From NCBI RefSeq assembly GCF_036885195.1, contig NZ_CP133656.1:3348001-3412000 (forward strand): 64,000 nucleotides of DNA, in the 5' to 3' direction. The DNA comes from Pectobacterium cacticida (GTDB taxonomy: Bacteria; Pseudomonadota; Gammaproteobacteria; Enterobacterales; Enterobacteriaceae). The number at the start of each line of letters is the position of its first letter. Position 1 is the first letter of the stretch. The notes under the pieces are model-generated. The model ran no database searches and was not told the DNA's origin. It saw only the letters and a program-made list of their open reading frames with translations. Of the stretch, positions 46,629-54,669 are shown one piece after another. A program made the position numbers and the translations under genes.

Positions 46629-48186
46629 TTAAAAAAATACCCGTTCGGGATTCACATATCGGAACAACACAGGCAATAAATCGGTTGCCAGTATGCCTCG
46701 GGTGCCGCGCTGCGCGGCTATTTCATCGGCCGCTGCGCCATGCACCACACAACCGGCACAGGCAGCATCATAGAGTGAGAGCTTTTGCGCCAGCAAACCA
46801 CCGATAATACCGGATAACACATCGCCCATGCCGCCGGTCGCCATGCCGGGATTTCCCACATCGGCAATCGCAATGTCGTCTTGTTCGCTGGCAATCACCG
46901 TGCCCGCCCCTTTTAACACCACCACGCCGCCATAACGTTTCGCCAATTCTTTGGCTGCGAGCAAACGATCGCTTTCAATATCAGATACACGGCAATGGAG
47001 TAAACGCGCCGCCTCTCCTGGGTGGGGTGTTAGCACGCGATTCTGCCGCTTATGTGGATTGATTGCCAGCAGGTTAAGTGCATCTGCATCCCATAACATG
47101 GATTTGTTACAATTTTCTGCCAGATTTAGCGCATTTTTACTCCATTCATCCTGCCCTAAACCGGGTCCAATGACGATGACGTTTGCCCACGCCAGCCCGC
47201 GTTGCAGCGTTTCTGACGTCAATTCTTGTACCATTAGCTCAGGCCGTGCCGCCACAAACGCCGCTTGATACTGTTTGTGAGTAAGTACTCGCACCAACCC
47301 CGCACCGCTATGTAAGGCCGCATTAGCAGCCATGAATACGGCCCCCCCCTAATCCAGCGTTACCGCCGATAAGGAGCAGCCGACCGTTATCGCCCTTATG
47401 TTGTCCAGCAGGGCGCGGCGTCAACCATTGAGGCAAATGTGCGGCCGTTAGCCGTTGTATCGGCGCGCTTTGCTCATCCAACCACGTTTGCAAACCTAAT
47501 GAATGATAGTGTAGTTTCCCTACACACTCGCGAGCGCAGCCAGTCAACAACCCCGGTTTCAGCGCAATAAACGTCACTGTCTGCGCCGCACGAATTGCAA
47601 CGCCCGCACAGGCGCCAGTCTCAGCGTGTAAACCAGAAGGAATATCCAGTGATACAATAGGGGCAGGATAAGCATTAGCCTGGGTAATTAGCGTAGCGTA
47701 AGGGCCCCGCGGCGCAGCCGAAAGACCGGTTCCCAGTAGGCCGTCAATAATAAGTTCGATCCCTTCGGGCCAGGGAATATCCGCATTCTGCGCAGTGATA
47801 TCCTGAACACGCCCTCCTTGCTCTAGCCAACGCTGACGGGCAAGACTCGCCTCTTCAGGCAACGGCTTATCGCTGGCGCAGGCAATCACCTCCACGTCAA
47901 TACCCGCCGCAGCCGCCAAACTGGCGACCACATATCCATCACCACCATTGTTGCCATGGCCAACCAGCACCCGCCAGCGTTTGGTTAAAGGATAGCATTG
48001 CCGAGCGACCTGAAATGCGGCGTCTCCCGCTCGCTGCATGAGCGTCCATAGCGAAAGCCCTGACTCGCTAGCCGCTCTGGCTTCTTCATGGCGCACCCAT
48101 TCGGCATAAAACACCGAATCAGGTAACATCGTTTTTGCCGCATCGAATCGACAAGGCTCACTGGCGTTATGCATGTTGTTATCCAT
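46629..48186 (-). pseudogene. nnr: Bifunctional NAD(P)H-hydrate repair enzyme Nnr, frameshifted
   Basis: Repairs hydrated NAD(P)H: N-terminal epimerase (NnrE) and C-terminal ADP-dependent dehydratase (NnrD). The epimerase half is intact (VGHGNNGGDGYVVASLAAAAG; LDIPSGLHAETG). The dehydratase half reads MAANAALHSGAGLVRVL onward with NPGMATGGMGDVLSGIIGGLL. They are in different frames. The break is a run of eight G (plus-strand C at 47342-47349); seven G would join GLGG to AVFMAANAA in one frame as in E. coli. As written, the first half ends in RIHGC. It could be a sequencing slip, a reversible phase-variable tract or a real mutation. The N-terminal start is uncertain (48186, 48201 or 48225). 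Confidence 0.85.
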
Positions 48187-48271
48187 CAGTCGTATGGGCA
48201 TTGAACATGCATTCCAAGTTAGCAAGATCTACCCGTGTTCGCCAGAGAGAACGAGTAGACGTTCAGGCGAA

Positions 48272-49162
48272 CTAGCTGGAAAGAGGAGGGAGAGAGGCGA
48301 AGAACTGTTCAATCCGCTTTAGCGAGTATTGCAGCGTTTGTTCGCTAAAAGCGCTTTTTAACACATCAACCGCACCCGATATAAAGTTCGATGGAGTGGA
48401 CACATCAATATCGGCAAATGGATTACTTATTTCGGTCTGTTCCAACTCGTTAACCTGTTTAGCTAAATTACTCTGATACTCGCGTCCCCAGTCAGGGTGC
48501 TTGATCGCAGCATCACTAACGAAACTTACCAATTCCTCTAATCCTTTTACCGCATTGCCGGATTCGAGAGCTTCAAAATATTTCGCATATCTCTCCGGCT
48601 CTTTCTCTTTCATAATCGCACTCCAATCTACCTTGTATTCAGTCGTTCCAGGTATATATGAAGGAGGGTTGTAATAAGAGACATTGCCTGTTGGGTCAGT
48701 CGACCGCGTTTGCGAAATGGCGGCAATTTGTTTCATCGTATCCAGAAAGGATTGTTTCTGAGCGTCACTGATATAGTGTTCAGCCAGATAGGTAGCCTGA
48801 GAAATCCCCAGTGCTAATGAGGCTTGACGTTGTTCCCCGCTGACAGCGGTGCTGTTCATGAAATTTTCATCAATAATATGGTAAACCGCCTGAGACACCT
48901 GCTCGGGCAGATCGGCTAGCGCCTGTGACAACGCCTTGTCGATATCGGAGGAGAAAAAACGGGGGGCTGGCTGCGATATAATATCGTCTTGTAACTGTTT
49001 TCGCCCTTCCTGACTGATTTGTACCGGGTCAACATCAAAGGTCATCGCCGATTTATCCACGTTGGACTGCTGGACAGCCTGCCGCTGGTTAACATCAATA
49101 CTGAGATCCATGCCGTGAAGCATGGGGCGATAAAAAGATAAAGATAATGGCGCCATTTCCAT
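48272..49162 (-). CDS. Unrecognised protein between nnr and queG
   Basis: A 296-residue frame that I do not recognise. GGGGGTC six bases before the ATG at 49162 is a fair ribosome site. There is no signal peptide or membrane segment. The N-terminus resembles many secreted or structural proteins in having a VQISQEGRKQL motif (residues 46-56). Long helical, Gln/Glu/Asp-rich stretches follow, with a Tyr/Pro-rich centre (NVSYYNPPSYIPGTTEYKVDW). E. coli has no gene here, nnr and queG being directly divergent, so it is an insertion in a conserved neighbourhood. Coding looks genuine from its length and codon pattern, but function is unknown. Confidence 0.7.
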   Translation of the reverse strand: MEMAPLSLSFYRPMLHGMDLSIDVNQRQAVQQSNVDKSAMTFDVDPVQISQEGRKQLQDDIISQPAPRFFSSDIDKALSQALADLPEQVSQAVYHIIDENFMNSTAVSGEQRQASLALGISQATYLAEHYISDAQKQSFLDTMKQIAAISQTRSTDPTGNVSYYNPPSYIPGTTEYKVDWSAIMKEKEPERYAKYFEALESGNAVKGLEELVSFVSDAAIKHPDWGREYQSNLAKQVNELEQTEISNPFADIDVSTPSNFISGAVDVLKSAFSEQTLQYSLKRIEQFFASLPPLSS

Positions 49163-49328
49163 GTAGACCCCCAGAGTTTTATAATTAGCGCGATGCGGTA
49201 CTTTAAAATATCGACGGTAGTCTTAAAATCTTTACCTGTACTTTTTATCGACAGGCTTCTTCTGTTCAACGGTGATATTAGTACGTTGTGATAAAATCAG
49301 GGAAACACAGCACTTTTAACGGTTCCCC

Positions 49329-50468
49329 ATGTCATACCCCTACGATCTCCACGAATTAGCGCAACATATCAAGCAATGGGGGCTAGCATTAGGATTCCAG
49401 CAGGTGGGTATCTGCGACACCGATTTATCCGCTGAAGAGCCCCGGCTTCAGGCTTGGCTGGATAAGCAATACCACGGAGAAATGGACTGGATGGCACGCC
49501 ATGGCATGCTGCGGGCGCGCCCGCATGAACTGCTGCCTGGCACACTGCGCGTCATCAGTGTACGCATGAATTATCTCCCAGCTAAGGCTGCCTTCGCCAG
49601 TACCTTAAAAAACCCGGAACTCGGCTATGTAAGCCGTTATGCACTGGGGCGCGATTATCACAAGTTGCTCCGCCAGCGGCTGAAAAAACTGGGCGATCGG
49701 ATCCAGGAATACTGCGGAGCATTAAACTTTCGCCCGTTTGTGGATTCCGCTCCTATTATGGAACGCCCCTTAGCGGCAAAAGCCGGGTTAGGTTGGGTTG
49801 GTAAACACTCACTAATTATGAATAGAGAAGCGGGCTCCTGGTTCTTTCTCGGTGAACTATTAATCGATTTACCCCTGCCCGTCGATCAGCCACAGGAAGA
49901 ACAATGCGGTCGATGTGTGGCGTGCATGACCACCTGTCCAACGGGGGCCATTGTCGCACCGTATACCGTCGATGCCCGCCGCTGTATTTCCTATCTGACC
50001 ATCGAATTGGAAGGCCCGATTCCTGAAGAATTTCGCCCGCTGATGGGCAATCGCATTTATGGCTGCGACGACTGCCAGCTCATTTGTCCATGGAACCGAT
50101 TTTCACAGCTCACCGACGAAGCTGATTTCAGCCCGCGCGCTGCGCTGCACGCGCCAGCGTTGCTGACGCTATTTAGTTGGAGTGAAGAGAAATTTCTACG
50201 GATTACGGAGGGATCGCCGATCCGGCGCATCGGTCATCTCCGCTGGCTACGCAATATTGCCGTCGCACTGGGAAACGCGCCCTATCAGGATAGTATCGTG
50301 CTGGCATTGCAAACCCGTCTGGGTGAGAGCGAACTGTTGGATGAACATATCCACTGGGCGATTCGTCAGCAGTTAGAACGCCGCGCGTCGCAAGCTATCG
50401 ATGTCCAGTCGACACAGAAAAAACGACTTGTTCGTGCAATAGAGAAAGGGTTGCCGCGCGATGCGTGA
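49329..50468 (+). CDS. queG: Epoxyqueuosine reductase QueG
   Basis: Cobalamin-dependent iron-sulfur enzyme that performs the last step of queuosine synthesis in tRNA. 379 residues, the E. coli length. The catalytic region RPFVDSAPIMERPLAAKAGLGWVGKHS holds the conserved aspartate. Two [4Fe-4S] clusters are ligated by CGRCVACMTTCPTGAI and CDDCQLICPWN. A C-terminal HEAT-like helical part follows. Divergent from the unrecognised gene at 48272. Confidence 0.96.
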   Translation: MSYPYDLHELAQHIKQWGLALGFQQVGICDTDLSAEEPRLQAWLDKQYHGEMDWMARHGMLRARPHELLPGTLRVISVRMNYLPAKAAFASTLKNPELGYVSRYALGRDYHKLLRQRLKKLGDRIQEYCGALNFRPFVDSAPIMERPLAAKAGLGWVGKHSLIMNREAGSWFFLGELLIDLPLPVDQPQEEQCGRCVACMTTCPTGAIVAPYTVDARRCISYLTIELEGPIPEEFRPLMGNRIYGCDDCQLICPWNRFSQLTDEADFSPRAALHAPALLTLFSWSEEKFLRITEGSPIRRIGHLRWLRNIAVALGNAPYQDSIVLALQTRLGESELLDEHIHWAIRQQLERRASQAIDVQSTQKKRLVRAIEKGLPRDA

Positions 50469-50732
50469 GCTTCTGGATTATTTGTCACCCATTTGTCGCA
50501 TACGCTGTGAATAAATAAAAAAAAACGTTGCCAATCAATCAGCAAAAAAAGCACAAGCGATTGCTGTAACATTTTTAAAAAAAATTTTTTATTAAATTTC
50601 AAACAGATAATTCATATCATTTTGGCAGAAATATTTCACGACGAAGAAATACTCGGCGCGCATCCTGTGGATAAGTCTGTTAACAACAATATGTATTTTT
50701 ATATTGACTAATAAAACGAGTGGGGAAAAGAG

Positions 50733-50906
50733 ATGAATGAAGCCTGTACTCATGCTCAACTGAGCCAACAACAATGGCACAAAACGGGCAGCATTATGAA
50801 TTCGTTGCTCCGGCTTGGCAAGCGCAAAATACTCATTTTTTCGATCTCAATATACCAAAACGCGGCGATGTCTCTTATTAACCGACATCGCCGCGTAACG
50901 TCATAA
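50733..50906 (+). CDS. Candidate 57-residue small protein
   Basis: ATG at 50733 preceded by GGGGAAAAGAG; the frame encodes 57 residues and ends TAA at 50904-50906. The middle has a short hydrophobic stretch after a basic patch (LGKRKILIFSISIYQ), as in small membrane peptides. Its last 15 codons run through the terminator hairpin of ahpF on the opposite strand, which argues against it. No homologue is recognised. Confidence 0.25.
   Translation: MNEACTHAQLSQQQWHKTGSIMNSLLRLGKRKILIFSISIYQNAAMSLINRHRRVTS
50856..50896 (-). terminator. Terminator after ahpF
   Basis: A perfect 13-bp inverted repeat, ACGCGGCGATGTC / GACATCGCCGCGT (50860-50872 and 50884-50896), with an 11-base loop. On the minus strand it is followed by TTTTGG, and it lies 62 bp after the ahpF stop. 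Confidence 0.7.
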
Positions 50907-50958
50907 AGACAGTGACTAACACGACAGAAATAAGACGGAGCCCGCCTTCTAAAGGCTA

Positions 50959-52521
50959 TTACGTCCCCGAACGGATCAGATAATCAAACGCACTCAAAGA
51001 GGCTTTTGCGCCCTCGCCCGTCGCAATAATGATCTGCTTATACGGCACTGTTGTACAGTCGCCCGCCGCAAAGACCCCTTTCACGCTGGTTTCACATTTG
51101 GCATCGATCTCGATCTCACCGATACGGTTTCTGGCTACCGTCCCTTCTAACCACTGCGTGTTAGGCAATAGACCAATCTGCACAAAGATCCCTTCCAGTG
51201 CTAGCTCATGCGTCGTATCAGTGACGCGATCCTTATAGCTCAGCCCCGTGACCTTCTGTCCATCGCCCTTCACTTCGGTGGTTTGCGCATTTAGAATGAT
51301 GTCCACGTTCGGCAGACTTCTTACCTTATCCTGCAATACCGAATCCGCTTTTAATTCCGGCGCGAACTCTAACAACGTAACGTGTTTCACTACGCCAGCC
51401 AGATCGATGGCCGCTTCCACTCCGGAATTCCCGCCGCCAATCACCGCTACATGCTTGCCTTTAAACAACGGACCATCGCAGTGTGGGCAATAGGTTACGC
51501 CCCGCGTGCGGTACTGCTCTTCGCCGGGGACATTCATATTCCGCCAGCGCGCACCGGTTGCAATAATCACGCTACGCGCTTTCAGCGTTGCGCCGGAGAC
51601 AGTAATGACCTGATGCGGTTTACCCGGCTCACCAGCGGGAATCAAGGCTTCCGCACTTTGCGCATCGATCACATCTACATCGTAGTCGTCAACATGGTTC
51701 TTCAGTGCGACGGCCAATTTGGCCCCTTCAGTTTTTGGAACCGAAATGTAATTTTCAATATCGACAGTATCTAATATCTGGCCGCCAAAACGCTCGCCCA
51801 GCAAACCGGTACGAATCCCTTTACGCGCCGCATAGACCGCTGCCGCCGCCCCTGCCGGGCCGCTGCCGATAATCAACACATCGTAAACATCACGCTGATT
51901 CAACGCTTCGACCTGTTTAGCGCCTGCGCCAGTATCGATTTTCGTCACAATCTCAGCCAGGCTCATCCGACCTTGGCTAAAGTGTTCTCCGTTCAGGAAA
52001 ACCGTGGGAACGCCCATGATATTACGACGTTCAATCTCATCCTGGAATACGCCACCATCGATCGCAGTGTGGGTGATATTCGGATTCAGCACCGCCATTA
52101 AATTCAGCGCCTGCACCACATCTGGACAGTTGTGGCAGGATAACGAGTAATAGGTTTCGAAATGAAACGAACCGTCAAGATGGCGGATTTGATCGAGTAA
52201 TTCTTTCGCTTCTTTCGACGGATGCCCACCCACCTGCAATAACGCCAGAACCAAAGAGGTAAATTCATGTCCCATGGGGGCGCCAGCAAAACGGGGGCCG
52301 CTTTGACTGCCTGGGTTAGTAATCAGGAACGACGGCTTGCGCACAGGCAGATCGTTCTTTTCAACAAAACTCACCCGATCGGATAATTCCGCGATCTCAG
52401 TCAGCAACGTTCTGACTTCAGAAGATTTAGCAGAGTCATCCAGAGTCGCAATCAACTCAACAGGTTTGGTTAATTTTTCCAGATAGGCTTTCAACTGGAC
52501 TTTCATCGTATTGTCGAGCAT
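50959..52521 (-). CDS. ahpF: Alkyl hydroperoxide reductase subunit F
   Basis: FAD-containing, NADH-dependent disulfide reductase that recharges AhpC. 520 residues (E. coli 521). The N-terminal tandem thioredoxin-fold domain has the redox pair in LSCHNCPDVV. The FAD-binding part has IIGSGPAGAAAAVYAARKG, and the thioredoxin-reductase-like active site is TYCPHCDGPLF. The C-terminal GVFAAGDCTTVPYKQI is conserved. It follows ahpC after about 93 bp and forms the OxyR-regulated ahpCF operon. Confidence 0.97.
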   Translation of the reverse strand: MLDNTMKVQLKAYLEKLTKPVELIATLDDSAKSSEVRTLLTEIAELSDRVSFVEKNDLPVRKPSFLITNPGSQSGPRFAGAPMGHEFTSLVLALLQVGGHPSKEAKELLDQIRHLDGSFHFETYYSLSCHNCPDVVQALNLMAVLNPNITHTAIDGGVFQDEIERRNIMGVPTVFLNGEHFSQGRMSLAEIVTKIDTGAGAKQVEALNQRDVYDVLIIGSGPAGAAAAVYAARKGIRTGLLGERFGGQILDTVDIENYISVPKTEGAKLAVALKNHVDDYDVDVIDAQSAEALIPAGEPGKPHQVITVSGATLKARSVIIATGARWRNMNVPGEEQYRTRGVTYCPHCDGPLFKGKHVAVIGGGNSGVEAAIDLAGVVKHVTLLEFAPELKADSVLQDKVRSLPNVDIILNAQTTEVKGDGQKVTGLSYKDRVTDTTHELALEGIFVQIGLLPNTQWLEGTVARNRIGEIEIDAKCETSVKGVFAAGDCTTVPYKQIIIATGEGAKASLSAFDYLIRSGT

Positions 52522-52614
52522 TGGTCATCCTTAAGTCGGCAAGTGGGTACAAAGGCAAAATCGGGTGCAACGCACCCGATAGCTGATAACGACATTGCTT
52601 CTTGCTGTATTCGC

Positions 52615-53178
52615 TTAGATTTTGCCAACCAGATCCAGAGATGGAGAAAGCGTAGCTTCGCCTTCTTTCCATTTAGCCGGGCACACTTCGCCAGGGTGCG
52701 AAGCTACATACTGCGCTGCTTTCACCTTACGCAGCAGGTCTGACGCATCGCGACCAATCCCTTCAGCCGTGATTTCCACCGCCTGGATAATGCCTTGTGG
52801 ATCGACAATGAACGTACCGCGATCGGCCAAGCCTTCCGCTTCGCGCAAGTTTTCGAAGTTACGCGTCAATTGACCAGTAGGATCACCAATCATGGTGTAT
52901 TTGATTTTACCAATCGTTTCGGAGCTACTGTGCCATGCTTTGTGCGTAAAGTGGGTATCGGTTGAAACCGAGTAGATTTCTACGCCACGCTGTTGGAATT
53001 CGTCGTAATAGTCTGCGACATCACCAAGCTCTGTCGGGCAAACAAACGTGAAGTCGGCCGGATAGAAGAAGAAAACACTCCATTTCCCTTCGATATCCTT
53101 CTCGGTCACTTCAATGAATTTTCCGTCTTTAAACGCCATGTTTTTAAAGGGTTTAACCTTAGTATTGATTACTGACAT
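52615..53178 (-). CDS. ahpC: Alkyl hydroperoxide reductase subunit C (peroxiredoxin)
   Basis: Typical two-cysteine peroxiredoxin, the main scavenger of low hydrogen peroxide and organic peroxides. 187 residues as in E. coli when started at ATG 53178, which has GAGGA eight bases upstream; the preceding GTG is rejected. The peroxidatic Cys47 is in ADFTFVCPTE and the resolving cysteine in HPGEVCPAKW. An OxyR-type site lies about 65 bp upstream. In E. coli dsbG is upstream of ahpC; here it is the T6SS island. Confidence 0.97.
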   Translation of the reverse strand: MSVINTKVKPFKNMAFKDGKFIEVTEKDIEGKWSVFFFYPADFTFVCPTELGDVADYYDEFQQRGVEIYSVSTDTHFTHKAWHSSSETIGKIKYTMIGDPTGQLTRNFENLREAEGLADRGTFIVDPQGIIQAVEITAEGIGRDASDLLRKVKAAQYVASHPGEVCPAKWKEGEATLSPSLDLVGKI

Positions 53179-53242
53179 CACTTTATCCTCATGTGTGTTT
53201 GTATGGGACTAAAATACAGAAAGGTGGCAACGATGACCAATC

Positions 53243-53278
53243 CGTTGTCTTTATCGAATCAATAAGTCATACCTTACA
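53243..53278 (-). promoter_or_regulatory. OxyR-binding site of ahpCF
   Basis: Read on the minus strand, GTAAGGTATGACTTATTGAT followed by TCGATAAAGACAACG is very close to the footprinted OxyR region of E. coli ahpC (GTAAGGTAAAACTTATCGAT...). The spaced ATAG/CTAT-like quarter sites are recognisable. Distance to the ahpC start (65-100 bp) also agrees. Confidence 0.7.
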
Positions 53279-53737
53279 TTGATGCAGTTCTGCCAAACAT
53301 CAATCGATCTAACATCGTCCCCGCTTCTAAGCGAATTGAGCGTTCAGAATAATTTTAACAAAAGCGTCCGCCCCCATCATGGCGACGAGTGCCCCTTTAC
53401 CAGGTAGATTCCATCAACGTGAACATTTTAACGGCAATTTACTGAATGAGCGATTGTCAGCGGATTTGAACACCTACGCCCTTCAAGTAATTGGTGAGGA
53501 ACGCATGAAATTCGACACAAACGCCGTTGCAGTGGAATATTTCGCCAGATTTGCGCACATCGCCGTCGCCCTTATTGATTCGTCTTTTTTGCATCAACAT
53601 AGAAGTAAGCACTCACTTTTTACCTGATATCGAGTGAATAATTTATCGCCTTTTTTCGGTCATTAGCAATGAATCCCATCGAAATTGATAGCCAATACCT
53701 TGATTAAATTGATCCCTAACGCCAATTTTCAGCATAA
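53279..53737. other. Gap between ahpC promoter and hcp control region
   Basis: About 460 bp that marks the left edge of the T6SS island. An 82-codon frame at 53379-53627 (MATSAPLPGRFHQREHFNG...) has no ribosome site, no recognisable domain and no overlap with known motifs; it may be a gene remnant or chance. A stray TGCGCA occurs at 53552-53557. Nothing else is supported. Confidence 0.4.
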
Positions 53738-53738
53738 A

Positions 53739-53836
53739 TGCGCATTCTGCGCAACTTCTTGCTCACTTCCCAGTGGATATCACTTTTTGCGCAATGGATG
53801 CCGTTTTTTCACGAGGTCTGCGCAACTTTTTGCTCA
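53739..53836 (+). promoter_or_regulatory. Repeated dyad, probable activator sites upstream of hcp
   Basis: Two near-identical 20-mers, TCTGCGCAACTTYTTGCTCA, lie at 53746-53765 and 53817-53836, 71 bp apart, differing only at Y. Each contains an imperfect inverted repeat TGCGCAA-N4-TTGCTCA. Extra half-sites TGCGCA occur at 53739-53744 and 53788-53793. The second copy ends 62 bp before the -24 element of the sigma-54 promoter, the usual placement of enhancer-binding-protein sites. The activator (a VasH-like regulator is the obvious candidate) is inferred. Confidence 0.65.
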
Positions 53837-53897
53837 AATTTTGCTTAGGGAAAATTTGACTTAAGTGATTGTTTAATAATAACAATAACATATAAAT

Positions 53898-53913
53898 TGG
53901 CACAGGAGTTGCT
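53898..53913 (+). promoter_or_regulatory. Sigma-54 promoter of hcp
   Basis: TGGCACAGGAGTTGCT matches the -24/-12 consensus TGGCAC-N5-TTGCW at every key base. The invariant GG (53899-53900) and GC (53911-53912) are separated by exactly 10 bases. Transcription should begin near 53924, about 40 bp before the hcp ATG. It is preceded by A+T-rich DNA suited to bending. Confidence 0.85.
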
Positions 53914-53962
53914 ATACAGAACGCGACGTTATTCAACTCGTTCAACAACAAGGAGCAAGACC

Positions 53963-54481
53963 ATGCCAACTCCATGCTATATCAGCATTGAAGGGAAAAC
54001 GCAGGGCAACATCACCGCGGGCGCATTCACCGCCGAGTCCGTCGGCAACATCTACGTGCAGGGCCACGAAGATGAGATGCTGGTGCAGGAATTCAAACAC
54101 ATCGTTACCGTTCCGACCGACCCGCAATCCGGTCAGCCGTCCGGCCAACGCGTTCATAAACCCTTCAAATTCACCGTCGCGCTCAACAAGGCCGTGCCGC
54201 TGCTGTACAACGCGCTCTCTACCGGTGAAATGCTGCCGACCGTGACACTGAAGTGGTATCGCACTTCGGTGGAAGGCAAACAGGAGCATTTCTTTTCCAC
54301 CATCCTGACCGACGCCACCATCGTCGATATCAACTGCCAGATGCCGCACTGCCAGGACCCGGCGAAACTGGACTACACCCAGTTACTCGAAGTCTCGCTG
54401 GCCTACCGCAAAATCGACTGGGAGCACACCGTGGCCGGCACCTCCGGCTCTGACGACTGGCGTGCGCCGGTTGAAGCGTAA
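53963..54481 (+). CDS. hcp: Type VI secretion tube protein Hcp
   Basis: Hexameric ring protein that stacks into the T6SS inner tube and is itself secreted. 172 residues, a usual length for the Hcp1 family. It starts MPTPCYISIEGKTQGNITAGAFTAESVG. Conserved elements are GHEDEMLVQEFKHIVTVPTDPQSGQPSGQRVHKPF and the C-terminal SLAYRKIDWEHTVAGTSGSDDWRAPV. AAGGAG eight bases before the ATG at 53963 fixes the start; in-frame residues upstream are not Hcp. GC content is higher than the upstream gap. It heads the island and is followed by a terminator-like hairpin that should make Hcp more abundant than VgrG. Confidence 0.96.
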   Translation: MPTPCYISIEGKTQGNITAGAFTAESVGNIYVQGHEDEMLVQEFKHIVTVPTDPQSGQPSGQRVHKPFKFTVALNKAVPLLYNALSTGEMLPTVTLKWYRTSVEGKQEHFFSTILTDATIVDINCQMPHCQDPAKLDYTQLLEVSLAYRKIDWEHTVAGTSGSDDWRAPVEA

Positions 54482-54490
54482 TTGATACCC

Positions 54491-54513
54491 AACCCGGGCG
54501 TGCCCGGGTTTTT
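54491..54513 (+). terminator. Attenuating terminator between hcp and vgrG
   Basis: AACCCGGG-CGTG-CCCGGGTT (54491-54510 with a C:G closing pair) followed by TTT, 10 bp after the hcp stop. With no obvious new promoter before vgrG, partial read-through would give the high Hcp to VgrG ratio the machine needs. Confidence 0.7.
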
Positions 54514-54669
54514 CACATTTTTCGTTGAAACAGTATGTAGCCCGTCTACGCATGGGGGTGAGCAGACTCAGCCCCATGTGCAGGTGTCATCAGGGTTGAC
54601 TCGTGCCGCGCCGGAAAGCGCGGCACGTGCGGTAGCCATGGTTATAGCGAGGGGAAAAGGAGAGGACAG

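Larger units (their letters stand above)
50469..50958. other. AT-rich gap between queG and ahpF
   Basis: About 490 bp, with runs of A and T at 50516-50595. It contains a candidate 57-codon ORF on the plus strand and a strong hairpin that is probably the ahpF terminator (both listed). No other gene is evident. Confidence 0.5.
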
